Shown one piece after another: positions 50,023 through 58,169 of a stretch of 64,000 nucleotides of DNA. The notes below the pieces were generated by a model that was given only the letters and a program-made list of their open reading frames with translations, made no database searches and was not told where the DNA came from. Every line of letters starts with the position of its first letter. Within the stretch, counting starts at the first letter, position 1. Made by a program: the position numbers and the translations under genes. The stretch comes from an uncultured Oscillospiraceae bacterium (lineage in GTDB: Bacteria; Bacillota; Clostridia; Oscillospirales; Ruminococcaceae): contig CAKSEY010000012.1 in NCBI GenBank assembly GCA_934448295.1, positions 40,418-104,417 of the forward strand, in the 5' to 3' direction.

Positions 50023-50565
50023 TTACTTCTTGCCATGCTTCTTGGCGGGCTTAGCGGGAGCGGGCTTCTTCTCTGCGGAAGCTGCTGCGGGCTTAGTCTC
50101 TGCCTTTGCGGGAGCGGGGGCTGCCTTTACCTCTGCCTTGGGAGCAGCGGACTTTTCCTCGGTCTTTGCGGGGGCCTTTGCATCCTCCTTTGCAGCGGGC
50201 TTGGACTCAGCCTTTGCGGGAGCCTTCTTTTCTGCCTTCTTAGCGGGAACCAGCGGCTCGAGCGCCTTGAACTTCGCAACATCTCCGTCAACCTTGACAA
50301 GACCCTCGGCAAGCGCCTTATCGAAAGCGATCTCGCCGGAGAACAGCTTCTCGATATTCTCAGCGGAGCCGTTTACGTTAGCCTGGAGGTCGTCGTAGTG
50401 ATACGGAGCGACATCAAGAACGCCGTCCTTAACTGCAACGTAGATATCGTCCATGTCATCAATGAAGGTAAAGTTTACAGCAACGAGATCCTCGTACTTC
50501 TTAGCCTTTGCCTTGCTGCCCTTGAGAAAGCCGTTGATCTTCTCAGCAAATTCAACATTTGTCAT
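50023..50565 (-). CDS. SCP2-domain protein with Lys/Ala/Pro-rich tail
   Basis: From the ATG at 50565 behind AGGAGGAG the protein has 180 residues. Residues about 1-105 fit the SCP2 lipid-binding fold (VNFTFIDDMDDIYVAVKDGVL, FSGEIAFDKALAEGLVKVDGD). The last ~75 residues are almost only Lys, Ala, Pro and Glu (PAKKAEKKAPAKAESKPAA), like histone-H1-type tails in other bacteria. Such a tail could bind nucleic acid, wall polymer or ribosomes; the sequence does not decide. Confidence 0.72.
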   Translation of the reverse strand: MTNVEFAEKINGFLKGSKAKAKKYEDLVAVNFTFIDDMDDIYVAVKDGVLDVAPYHYDDLQANVNGSAENIEKLFSGEIAFDKALAEGLVKVDGDVAKFKALEPLVPAKKAEKKAPAKAESKPAAKEDAKAPAKTEEKSAAPKAEVKAAPAPAKAETKPAAASAEKKPAPAKPAKKHGKK

Positions 50566-50672
50566 AATAAACTCCTCCTGTGGTGCATTTCTGAAAAAAT
50601 GTGACCATCTGACCGTATGTAGAACCGGTCTTAATCCAAAACAGCGGAAAACCACCGTTTTATTCATTTAGT

Positions 50673-50701
50673 AGTATACCATATCCTAACCTTTTAATCA
50701 A
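50673..50701 (-). promoter_or_regulatory. Sigma-A promoter of the SCP2-domain gene
   Basis: Minus strand TTGATT at 50696-50701 and TATACT at 50673-50678, 17 bases apart. The leader of about 100 nt before the start has no structure I recognise. Confidence 0.78.
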
Positions 50702-50772
50702 TAGTCATTTTCTATAAATTTACAAGGAAAAGAAGATGTTTTTCGGATGAAAACTATAAATAAAGCGGTTTA

Positions 50773-51774
50773 TCAGCCGTTTTGCTGGATTTCCTTGCCA
50801 TCATAGTCAATGAAATGACGCTTTGGCCTGATGGAGGCAAGGGGCTTTGCAGGTCTGTATGTAAGCATATCAAGACGAATCTTGTCGCGGAATTCCGGCT
50901 TTACCATGTAGTACATATAGCTCTCGATAACGTTGGGGGCGGAGAGCACGCGGCCCTCTATCTTGAAGTTATTGAAGCCCATTTCCAGGTATCTGCCGTA
51001 GATATCCTCCCTGGAGATGAAGGTGCTGTAATGCATTACCTGATAAAGATTGAAGCCGGTATTCGGGCAGTTGAACTTTATCGCCTCCTCCATCGGATTC
51101 GGAACCTTTACTCCTGGACGGGGCATGATATTTTTCATGTCATTGCACCTGCGCTGGCATCTGCCGAGCACCTGGTAATGCTCCTTTCTGCGCTTGCAGT
51201 GCGGCACACAGTACGGGTTTATGAGTATCTCGCAGCGCGCTCTCAGCTCACGCGGGATCCTGTCCAGCTTCTCGAAATCGTTGTTCCAGTTGTAGTCCAG
51301 GACGACAAGCTTGTAATCCTTTTCGAACTCCTTCATAAGCTGGTCGTAGTCCTCTATCTGCTTGACGGTGGAGGAAACCAGCGGGAACTTGGGGTAATTC
51401 TCGCGGACATAGGCTTCAAGGAAAGGCGCGTTGACTATTATCTCGTTCAGCCCGTTCTCCGCATAACGGCAGATACGGTTGCAGAAAGAGTCTTTGAGGT
51501 CGGCTTCCGTAAGGGTCGGGTTGGTGAATGTATATCTTATCGGAACGCCCCTGCTGTTAAATTCCTCGATAGTCGCCTTTACGCGGTCGCCGTTGCAGGT
51601 CTCTCCGCCGACAACTCTTCCGCCGTTCCACAAAGCGGGAGAAAAGCAGCCGTAGCAGGAAGCTATCTCAACTCCGTCGTAAAAATACTCCGGGTGATTT
51701 GTGATGAGGTCTATAAGATAAAGGTTGATATCGCCGTGCGTCCAGAAATCCGGAATGTGAAATCTTGCATTCAT
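50773..51774 (-). CDS. U32-peptidase-like protein, function unknown
   Basis: This 333-residue protein is probably a TIM barrel. The segment FNNFKIEGRVLSAPNVIESY resembles the KIEGR motif of U32 family proteins. Several conserved-looking cysteines (NPYCVPHCKRRKEHY, GRCQRRC) suggest a metal or Fe-S site, as in some U32 relatives in RNA hydroxylation. No partner gene is adjacent. I cannot assign a reaction. Confidence 0.6.
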   Translation of the reverse strand: MNARFHIPDFWTHGDINLYLIDLITNHPEYFYDGVEIASCYGCFSPALWNGGRVVGGETCNGDRVKATIEEFNSRGVPIRYTFTNPTLTEADLKDSFCNRICRYAENGLNEIIVNAPFLEAYVRENYPKFPLVSSTVKQIEDYDQLMKEFEKDYKLVVLDYNWNNDFEKLDRIPRELRARCEILINPYCVPHCKRRKEHYQVLGRCQRRCNDMKNIMPRPGVKVPNPMEEAIKFNCPNTGFNLYQVMHYSTFISREDIYGRYLEMGFNNFKIEGRVLSAPNVIESYMYYMVKPEFRDKIRLDMLTYRPAKPLASIRPKRHFIDYDGKEIQQNG

Positions 51775-51810
51775 GTTTTATGCTTCTCCCTAAGTTAAAA
51801 TTATACTTTA

Positions 51811-51839
51811 ATTATAACTCAATTTTCCTACATTGTCAA
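51811..51839 (-). promoter_or_regulatory. Sigma-A promoter of the U32-like gene
   Basis: Minus strand TTGACA at 51834-51839 and TATAAT at 51811-51816, 17 bases apart. Both are perfect. Confidence 0.9.
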
Positions 51840-51875
51840 GCACAAAAGAACAATATGCGACAAAATATGCGCCGT

Positions 51876-51904
51876 GAATAATACCGGAAAAAAACGGCAT
51901 AATA
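51876..51904 (+). promoter_or_regulatory. Candidate forespore (sigma-G/F) promoter of DUF421-DUF4363
   Basis: GAATA at 51876-51880 and CATAATA at 51898-51904 with a 17-base spacer fit the sigma-G consensus (GHATR, then CATNHTA). The element lies 29 bases before the DUF421 ATG. No good sigma-A promoter faces this gene. Confidence 0.65.
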
Positions 51905-51933
51905 CCATACAGAAACGACAAGGAGGAGCAGAA

Positions 51934-52611
51934 ATGGCAGTCGTACTGATAAGAGCCTGTATTCTATATGTTATAATCACGTTTTCCCTCAGGCTGATGG
52001 GAAAGCGGCAGCTTGGCGAGCTCCAGCCGTCTGAGCTGGTGGTGACGATACTCATTTCCAACATAGCCGCGATACCCGTGGAGGATTCCTCGGTGCCTAT
52101 GCTGATGGGAGTGGTGCCTATCCTGACGCTGGTATCGCTGGACGTGATAGTTTCGGCGATAATGCTGAAATTTCCGAAATTCCGCAAGCTGATAATCGGC
52201 AGCCCGCGGGTGATAATGTCCGAGGGAGTTATCATGCAGAAGGAGATGAAGCGCCTGCGCTACACCGTGGACGACCTGGTCGAAGCCATGCGCGAGGAGC
52301 AGATCTTCGACATCAACGAAATATACTACGCGATAGTTGAGACCACCGGAAAGATACACTTCCTGAAGAAAAAGGACTACCAGAACGCGGAAAAGACCGA
52401 CGTAGGCTGCGGCGGAAGCTCCAGCGACCCGCCCGCCGTGATAATCCGGGACGGCCGCGAGGACGAGGAGCAGCTCAACAGCATGGGGCTTGGAATGGGC
52501 TGGCTGCGGCAGCAGCTCCGTGAGCAGCAGCTCGGGATAAAGGACGTGTTCCTGATGACCGCCGACCGCAACGGTCAGAACACGATAATCAAACGTCAGA
52601 GGGGGCTTTGA
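51934..52611 (+). CDS. DUF421 (YetF-type) membrane protein
   Basis: From the ATG at 51934 behind AGGAGGAG the protein has 225 residues. Three N-terminal helices (about 1-75, with LRLMGKRQLGELQPSELVVTILISN) lead into a cytoplasmic DUF421 domain (SPRVIMSEGVIMQKEMKRL, with LREQQ and DVFLMTADRNG at the end). DUF421 proteins of spore formers are found in spore membranes and affect heat resistance or germination in some species. DUF4363 follows at once. Confidence 0.88.
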   Translation: MAVVLIRACILYVIITFSLRLMGKRQLGELQPSELVVTILISNIAAIPVEDSSVPMLMGVVPILTLVSLDVIVSAIMLKFPKFRKLIIGSPRVIMSEGVIMQKEMKRLRYTVDDLVEAMREEQIFDINEIYYAIVETTGKIHFLKKKDYQNAEKTDVGCGGSSSDPPAVIIRDGREDEEQLNSMGLGMGWLRQQLREQQLGIKDVFLMTADRNGQNTIIKRQRGL

Positions 52612-52989
52612 ATGAACCGCCTTATTGTCAGCATAATCCTGCTTGCCGTGATGGCGGCGGGGTGCTTTTACTCGGTGTATATCACGATAGACCACACCAA
52701 CGAGCTTTCCGGCTATATCGACCAGGTGGAGCAGGCGCACGCGGACGGAGATACCGAAAAGGCTTCGGAATACGCGAAACAGCTTGCGGAAACGTGGGAC
52801 AAGATCCTGCATTACAGTATTCTCGTCAACGACCTGGGGCACGCGACGGAGATAACCTCCTGCATTGCCGAGATATCGTCCTTCGCGCAGTCCGGGGATG
52901 ACGAGGTATATGCCGCCTGCGACCGCGCCCAGGCTCAGCTTGAGCTTTTCCGGGAAATGCAGACACCTACCCTCTGGAAGATACTCTGA
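52612..52989 (+). CDS. DUF4363 protein
   Basis: This 125-residue protein begins directly after the DUF421 stop. It has an N-terminal membrane anchor or signal (LIVSIILLAVMAAGCFYSV) and a helical outer domain with a central ETWDKILHYSILV motif. DUF421 and DUF4363 genes often form pairs in Clostridia. The pairing and the sigma-G-like promoter suggest a spore membrane role, but the activity is unknown. Confidence 0.82.
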   Translation: MNRLIVSIILLAVMAAGCFYSVYITIDHTNELSGYIDQVEQAHADGDTEKASEYAKQLAETWDKILHYSILVNDLGHATEITSCIAEISSFAQSGDDEVYAACDRAQAQLELFREMQTPTLWKIL

Positions 52990-53061
52990 GCATAAAACCT
53001 GCAATGCTGTTCAAAAAAGCACATTCCGCCGGACGCAGCAAAAATTCAGGGCAAATTAAAA

Positions 53062-53098
53062 CAGCGCCGCACAGGGATCGCCATTCTGTGCGGCGCTG
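53062..53098. terminator. Strong terminator between converging genes
   Basis: CAGCGCCGCACAG (53062-53074) and CTGTGCGGCGCTG (53086-53098) form a perfect 13-bp stem with TATTATTTT on the plus side and TTTTAATTT on the minus side. Confidence 0.85.
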
Positions 53099-53121
53099 TA
53101 TTATTTTGTGAATTCAGGACA

Positions 53122-55119
53122 TCACAGCTCTATCCTGGCTGCGTCCTTGTCTCTCAGCGTGAATCCGCCAACGAGAGTTTTCAGCGTAGCTGCCTGAGCG
53201 GAAAGCTCCTCGGAAGCAGCCGCGGATTCCTCTGCGGTCGCGGAGTTCGTCTGGACAACGTTGGAGATCTGGTCGATTCCAACGGAGATCTGCTTGATGG
53301 AATCCGCAGCCTCCTTGGTGGAGTCGGAGATCTTGCGGTTCAGCTCGGTAGCTTCCTCGGCGGAGGAAACCACGGAGTTCATCATCTCAGCCACCTCGCT
53401 TACAAGACCGTTGCCGTTCTCAATGGCGGCGACTGTGCCCTCGATCATTGTGGTGGTGTTCTGAGCGGCCTCGGCGGATTTAGCGGCAAGGTTGCGCACC
53501 TCGTCTGCAACTACCGCGAAGCCCTTTCCAGCCTCGCCTGCGCGCGCAGCCTCGATAGCTGCGTTGAGCGCCAGGATATTGGTCTGGAACGCGATATCCT
53601 CGATGGTCTTGATGATCTTCTTCGTTTCGTCGGAGGAAGTGCTGATGTCGTTCATAGCGGAGATAAGGCTCTCCATCTTGTCGGAGGCGCCGCGTATCTT
53701 TTCCGCCGCTTCTTCGGTGGAGCCGCTCGCCTTTTCTGCGTCTGCGGAGTTCTGATGTATCATATCGGAAACCACGCTGATGGTAGCCGCAAGCTCCTCA
53801 ACGGAGGAAGCCTGCTCGGTAGCGCCCTGTGAAAGCGCCTGCGCTCCGGCAGAAACCTGGTCGGAGCCAGCAGCTACCTGGTCTGCGGAGGTGCTGATGT
53901 CCGCCATAGTAGCGCTGAGCCTGTGGTTGATATCGCGCAAGAACGTGAGCAGCTTTCTGAAGTCGCCGGAATAATACTGCTGAGCCTGCGTTGTATGTAC
54001 GTTGAGGTTGCCGCCGGACATTGCCTCCAGGATACGTCCGATATCCCCGATGATGTTGTTGATATCGTTGACAACGATCTTGGTAGCGTCGCAGAGTCTG
54101 CCGGTCTCGTCCTTGGTCTTTATGTCGGGTACAGGGCTGGTGAGATCTCCTTCTGCAAGCTTTTCAATACGCTCAGCGCACGCGCGCAGCGAGTTGCCGA
54201 TACCTCTGCCGAGCCTGATGGAGATAAACGTTGAAATAATGCAGGCAACAACAAGCAGAACTATCGTTAATAAGATAGCGGTGTAGGTGCCGGAAAGGAA
54301 GTCGCTCTTAGGAGCATATACCGCCAGCGACCAGCCGTCAGAGCTGGGAATGGGCGCATAGGCAATGTACTTGCTCTGTCCGTTGATGGTGTAACCCTCG
54401 AAGCCGTTTTCACCGTTTCTCATCTTCTGGTGGATCGCTGCAAGGCTCGTTGAGCCTGTGCCGGACGCCGCAAGCTCCTCGATGTTCTCGCCGTTCTTGA
54501 CAAGCTCGCTGTCTACGTCGGCAATGGTGTTGCCGTCCTTGTCAATGATGTAGGCGGCGCAGTTGTCGCTTATATGTATGCTTCTTACCATGTCGTTCAG
54601 GAATTCAGGGTTAGGTACTATGATAACGCAGCCGCTGACAGTGCCGCCGACCTTTCCGTCCTGCCAGATAGGGCCTGCGATGATAAGCATTAACTCACCG
54701 GTCAGGCGTGACACGGTAGGCTCGGTGATGGAGGTTTTTCCCTGCATGGCATCCTGGAAATACTCCCTGTCGGCGTAATTGTTTCCGTCAAGCGAGTCGC
54801 CGCTGGTGTTTATTACGGTGGCATTCTGAAGATTATTCTGCTGCATGGATTCAGCCAGCATATCATTGATTTTCTGCGTGGATACGCTCGAATCGGAAAA
54901 CAGCGGCGAAGCGCCCAGCTCCTCAACGATATTTGTATATGCCTCTATCTCCCAATAGGTGCGGTCCGCCGCTAATGAAGCCGCAGCAGTCATGTTGTCG
55001 CCTACGATGCTGACCGTGCTGGTCAGGGTCATCACGCAGGCAAAGGAACCGAGTACCAGCATTGAAATGGCCACCATGAGTATGCAGCACAACAATATTT
55101 TTTTCCCAATAGATTTCAT
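53122..55119 (-). CDS. Methyl-accepting chemotaxis protein
   Basis: This 665-residue receptor has an N-terminal membrane helix, an outer double-Cache sensor domain (about 35-270, with YADREYFQDAMQGKTSITEPT), a second helix (about 280-302), a HAMP domain (about 303-360) and a long cytoplasmic signalling domain. The hairpin tip is intact (EDIAFQTNILALNAAIEAAR, then GKGFAVVADEVRNLA). Methylation helices carry the ASSVEELAAT pattern. No che or flagellar genes are in the window. The ligand is unknown. Confidence 0.95.
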   Translation of the reverse strand: MKSIGKKILLCCILMVAISMLVLGSFACVMTLTSTVSIVGDNMTAAASLAADRTYWEIEAYTNIVEELGASPLFSDSSVSTQKINDMLAESMQQNNLQNATVINTSGDSLDGNNYADREYFQDAMQGKTSITEPTVSRLTGELMLIIAGPIWQDGKVGGTVSGCVIIVPNPEFLNDMVRSIHISDNCAAYIIDKDGNTIADVDSELVKNGENIEELAASGTGSTSLAAIHQKMRNGENGFEGYTINGQSKYIAYAPIPSSDGWSLAVYAPKSDFLSGTYTAILLTIVLLVVACIISTFISIRLGRGIGNSLRACAERIEKLAEGDLTSPVPDIKTKDETGRLCDATKIVVNDINNIIGDIGRILEAMSGGNLNVHTTQAQQYYSGDFRKLLTFLRDINHRLSATMADISTSADQVAAGSDQVSAGAQALSQGATEQASSVEELAATISVVSDMIHQNSADAEKASGSTEEAAEKIRGASDKMESLISAMNDISTSSDETKKIIKTIEDIAFQTNILALNAAIEAARAGEAGKGFAVVADEVRNLAAKSAEAAQNTTTMIEGTVAAIENGNGLVSEVAEMMNSVVSSAEEATELNRKISDSTKEAADSIKQISVGIDQISNVVQTNSATAEESAAASEELSAQAATLKTLVGGFTLRDKDAARIEL

Positions 55120-55149
55120 ACATTAACCTCCATGAAGTTTTGCTTTTCC

Positions 55150-55204
55150 GGTAATCACGGCAAACCTCTGCATTTTGACCAACTAAAAGTTTGTAGCAAT
55201 TACC
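55150..55204 (-). promoter_or_regulatory. Inverted repeat in the chemoreceptor leader
   Basis: The roughly 145-nt leader between the promoter and the start contains a stem-loop. GGTAAT/ATTACC forms the outer 6 bp, a 5x5 internal loop follows, and CAAAC/GTTTG forms the inner 5 bp. Its position allows a role in translation control. It does not match any riboswitch I know. Confidence 0.4.
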
Positions 55205-55265
55205 ATAAGGCGCTGCCGAAATATCCCTATATTTTGGTTTTTTCGCCCAAAACTGCCTTGATAAC

Positions 55266-55294
55266 ATTATATCACAAACTATATAACAAATCAA
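55266..55294 (-). promoter_or_regulatory. Sigma-A promoter of the chemoreceptor gene
   Basis: Minus strand TTGATT at 55289-55294 and TATAAT at 55266-55271, 17 bases apart. Confidence 0.8.
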
Positions 55295-55600
55295 GCGCGT
55301 TACTTACAATAAGGTTAGAATATCGCGGTCAGATTTTGTGCTATTTTAACGAAAAATTGACTTTTTTTCACTGATCCGCCGTTTATTTTACATATTTTTT
55401 AAGGAAGTAATTGCAATTAATGTCAACAGACAGCGCTCGATCATCAGCCGGAAACGGAGACCGCCCGCCTTTCTCCACAAAAAAACAACCCCGGAAAATC
55501 CGGAGCCGCAAGACCGCCGAAAAAGCAGAAAGCCAGACTGCCGATAAAGGCGCGCCCGCCCCCGGCAGTCCGCTTTCCTGACAGCAGGATTTAATGTTGC
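55295..55600. other. Intergenic stretch with a weak terminator
   Basis: About 300 bases. On the minus strand GACTGCCG (55563-55570) and CGGCAGTC (55536-55543) can pair downstream of the GH18 fragment, followed by a T-rich segment, so it may be that gene's terminator. Nothing else is evident. Confidence 0.4.
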
Positions 55601-56035
55601 TCAGAGCTTTTCTGCGTCATACATATCCTGCTGAACCAGCCAGCCCGGAACATAGCAGCGGTTGACCGTCCACCAGCTCACCCCGGCAAGGCCGTACTCC
55701 CTGACCAGCGAGTATTTCTCCGCAATGCTGCGTGGGTCGTCAAACCAGACGATGTGCTGCATTCCGCCCTCGGTGTAATAAAAGAACGGAGCCTGCGCCT
55801 GCTCGTCGTACTGTATCTCGGCGCCGTAATTTATCGCAAGCTGAACAGCCTCGTTCAGCCCGACGCTTCTCGCCGCGGTGCCCCGCATGAACGGCAGAGT
55901 CCAGTCGTAGCCGTAATTCGGCATTCCCATCAATATCTTTTCCGGCGGGATCTCAGTCACCGCGTAATCCAGCACCCGCCGTACCTCGTTTATAGGAGAA
56001 ACCGCCAGCGGTGGGCCGTATGTATACGTCCGGCG
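55601..56035 (-). pseudogene. 5'-truncated GH18 spore cortex/germination hydrolase (YaaH/SleL type)
   Basis: The frame encodes the last ~140 residues of a COG3858-type GH18 protein. YTYGPPLAVSPINEVRRVLDYAV is followed by EKILMGMPNYGYDW, FFYYTEGGMQHIVWFDD and AGVSWWTVNR. An in-frame TGA at 56036-56038 sits right where the homology starts, and the LysM and catalytic N-terminal parts are missing. A serine recombinase gene ends 9 bases further on. The gene therefore looks interrupted at about 56030. The 5' part is not in this window. Confidence 0.85.
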
Positions 56036-56044
56036 TCATTATAG

Positions 56045-57595
56045 TTATTCTGCTCCTGTTTTTATTTCCGGAAAGATCGGCGTCACGTTAATCGTGAAAT
56101 TGCAGCGGTCAGCGTTTCCCCTGGTATTGCGTTCCGTTTTTATGTATTCAGCCCGGCTGATTATCGTCTTTAGCAGACGATTTTTCTCCTCCGGTGTGGA
56201 CTGCGCGTAAATATCCATCACACGCTCCACACCGGGGATTATCTGCGCATAAAGCTGCCGATTGCCCTCAGCCTCGCTGACTGCCTGCTCAGCCTGCCGC
56301 AGATTCTCCGAAAGCTGCGTTCTTCGCTTTTCGAGCGCTTCCATGCGCTCCCGGAATTCTCCGGCAGAATACACCCCCTGTTCCAGGAACGAATATATTT
56401 TCTCACGCTGGCTGTCCAGTTTAGCAAGTTCAGAACGTACCTTATCGGCTGCCGTACGCTCCGCTTTCGCAGTATCTGCGGCAGGCTTCCGGCTGACATT
56501 CACGCAGCAGTCGCTGAGCCATCGTGCCACGCCCTCAACGAGAGCGCTTTCAACAAGCTCCAGCTTTGCGGATACGTTGCCGCAATTCCGATTCGGGCAG
56601 CGGAGCGTGTCGCTGTGATTCCTGCTGCCCGTCCCGAGCCTTGTCATCATGCTGCCGCACATACCGCAGTACACCAGCCCGGACAATGGATTTCGCAGCT
56701 CTGTGTTTTCCTTTTTGTGCGGTATCCGCCGGCTGTTCAGAAATTGCTGCGCCCGGTCGAATTCCTCCTCGCTTATCAGCGCCGGGTGCAGACCCTGCGC
56801 GATTATGCAGTCGGGATTTTCCCGCCGATGGGTCGTGACGATACCGTCTGTCAGGCTCTTCTCTTCCTTCCGGTACTGCCAGCGTATCTTGCCGCAGTAA
56901 ACCGGATTTCTCAGGATATCCTTGATCGAAGCGCTGCTCCACGAACTGCCCTTTCGCGGCTCAATTCCCATCATGTCGAGCCGTCTTGCGATGGCGTTGC
57001 AGCCCATTCCGCTGACGCACATGGAGTATATCTGTTTCACCGTATCGCTCTCGGAATTCGGCGACAGAGTAAATCCACGTCCCTTTTCGACTTTGACTTT
57101 ATCGTAACCGTATGGCGGCGTGCTTCCGATAAAATGCCCCTCATTTACGGAAGCGATACGCCCTCGCATGATTCGCCGGGAAATCGCCTTGTATTCACGG
57201 CGAGCCATGAACAGCTCGAAATCAACGTATTCCTCATCGCTTTCACGGCTCTGGTCGTACACCTTTGACGGCGTGATTATCAGCGTCCCGGAGATACGGA
57301 ACGTATTCGATACCCTTGCCTGATCCGCGCTGTTTCCTCTTGCCAGGCGGTCTATATCCATGCATAGTACTCCCGCCCAGCGCCCTTGTTCCACCTCCCG
57401 CAGAAGCTGTTTCATTTTCGGACGTGCGTCAATGCTTTCGCCGGATATGATCTCTTCGTAAACAGCGCCTATTTCCAGTCCGTGACGAGCCGCATAGTCG
57501 AGAAGCGCCGCCCGGTGCCTTGCCAGTGTTTCGCCCTGTCCCATGGCTTCTGCGTCAAGGTCTGCCCGGGATTTTCGCAGGTAAACAGCGTACAT
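56045..57595 (-). CDS. Large serine recombinase
   Basis: From the ATG at 57595 (2 bases after the stop of the small upstream ORF) the protein has 516 residues. The resolvase domain carries the catalytic Ser in YLRKSRAD and the DRLARGN motif. A recombinase domain follows (about 160-260, PPYGYDKVKVEKG). A zinc ribbon has CGMCG and CPNRNC, and a long coiled coil (about 385-460) is typical of large serine integrases. It ends next to the truncated GH18 gene, as expected of an integrase beside its attachment site. Confidence 0.93.
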   Translation of the reverse strand: MYAVYLRKSRADLDAEAMGQGETLARHRAALLDYAARHGLEIGAVYEEIISGESIDARPKMKQLLREVEQGRWAGVLCMDIDRLARGNSADQARVSNTFRISGTLIITPSKVYDQSRESDEEYVDFELFMARREYKAISRRIMRGRIASVNEGHFIGSTPPYGYDKVKVEKGRGFTLSPNSESDTVKQIYSMCVSGMGCNAIARRLDMMGIEPRKGSSWSSASIKDILRNPVYCGKIRWQYRKEEKSLTDGIVTTHRRENPDCIIAQGLHPALISEEEFDRAQQFLNSRRIPHKKENTELRNPLSGLVYCGMCGSMMTRLGTGSRNHSDTLRCPNRNCGNVSAKLELVESALVEGVARWLSDCCVNVSRKPAADTAKAERTAADKVRSELAKLDSQREKIYSFLEQGVYSAGEFRERMEALEKRRTQLSENLRQAEQAVSEAEGNRQLYAQIIPGVERVMDIYAQSTPEEKNRLLKTIISRAEYIKTERNTRGNADRCNFTINVTPIFPEIKTGAE

Positions 57596-57597
57596 TG

Positions 57598-57798
57598 CTA
57601 GCACACAGGCATTTCACGACCGTTCCGCAGATCTCCACGGAGTTGTCGGAGCTGCAATTCCTGCGCTATCTGCTCGGCAGTGCTCCTCATATTCTCACGG
57701 CGAAAGGCAAGCTCCTGCTCGCAGGAGTTAATATATCCATCGTCGCTGAAATTCACGGCAGCGCCGCACGAAGCGGTGTATGATAATATCATGCCCAT
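57598..57798 (-). CDS. Small ORF upstream of the recombinase
   Basis: A 66-residue protein starting at the ATG at 57798, 8 bases after GCGAGG. It is polar and helical in its second half (CEQELAFRRENMRSTAEQIAQ). It ends 2 bases before the recombinase ATG (TAG-CA-ATG), so the two are probably co-translated. I recognise no family. A recombination directionality factor or a regulator of the recombinase are possibilities. Confidence 0.55.
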   Translation of the reverse strand: MGMILSYTASCGAAVNFSDDGYINSCEQELAFRRENMRSTAEQIAQELQLRQLRGDLRNGREMPVC

Positions 57799-57918
57799 AT
57801 TCATCACCTCGCTTGATTATATGGCGGATTGGTTGTACAGTATCTCCTTTCCTGGGCACTTAATAAACGATGTTGTATAAAAAACTTGACGCATATCAGT
57901 CTGTTTTGGTTTTACCTC

Positions 57919-57946
57919 TTGATTTTTTTGTAATTTATGTTATACT
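57919..57946 (+). promoter_or_regulatory. Candidate sigma-A promoter of the lipoprotein gene at 58170
   Basis: TTGATT at 57919-57924 and TATACT at 57941-57946 with a 16-base spacer. The leader to the start at 58170 would be about 215 nt, and I see no clear structure in it. The rest of the 57799-58169 interval holds nothing I can name. Confidence 0.55.
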
Positions 57947-58169
57947 TTATACAAATCAATTTCTTTCTGTAATTTTCAAGCCTTAAATATATCGCCGCAA
58001 GATTTGCAGTGCGTGTTTACAATAAGCATCGTCTATTTATAGGCGTAATAGCACTGGGCGGCGTATTGATTCAGCAGACGCTCAGAAACCGCGCACTATT
58101 ACTTTGGAAGATAAATCCGTTCCACCTGACCGCCATTTGCTAACATGAGAATTTCAGAGGTGACCAAGC

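Noticed and set aside
55150..55204. Possible c-di-GMP (GEMM) riboswitch before the chemoreceptor
   Set aside because: A GGCAAACC segment is present only on the strand opposite to the transcript, and the GACGCAAAGC and GGTAGC parts are missing.
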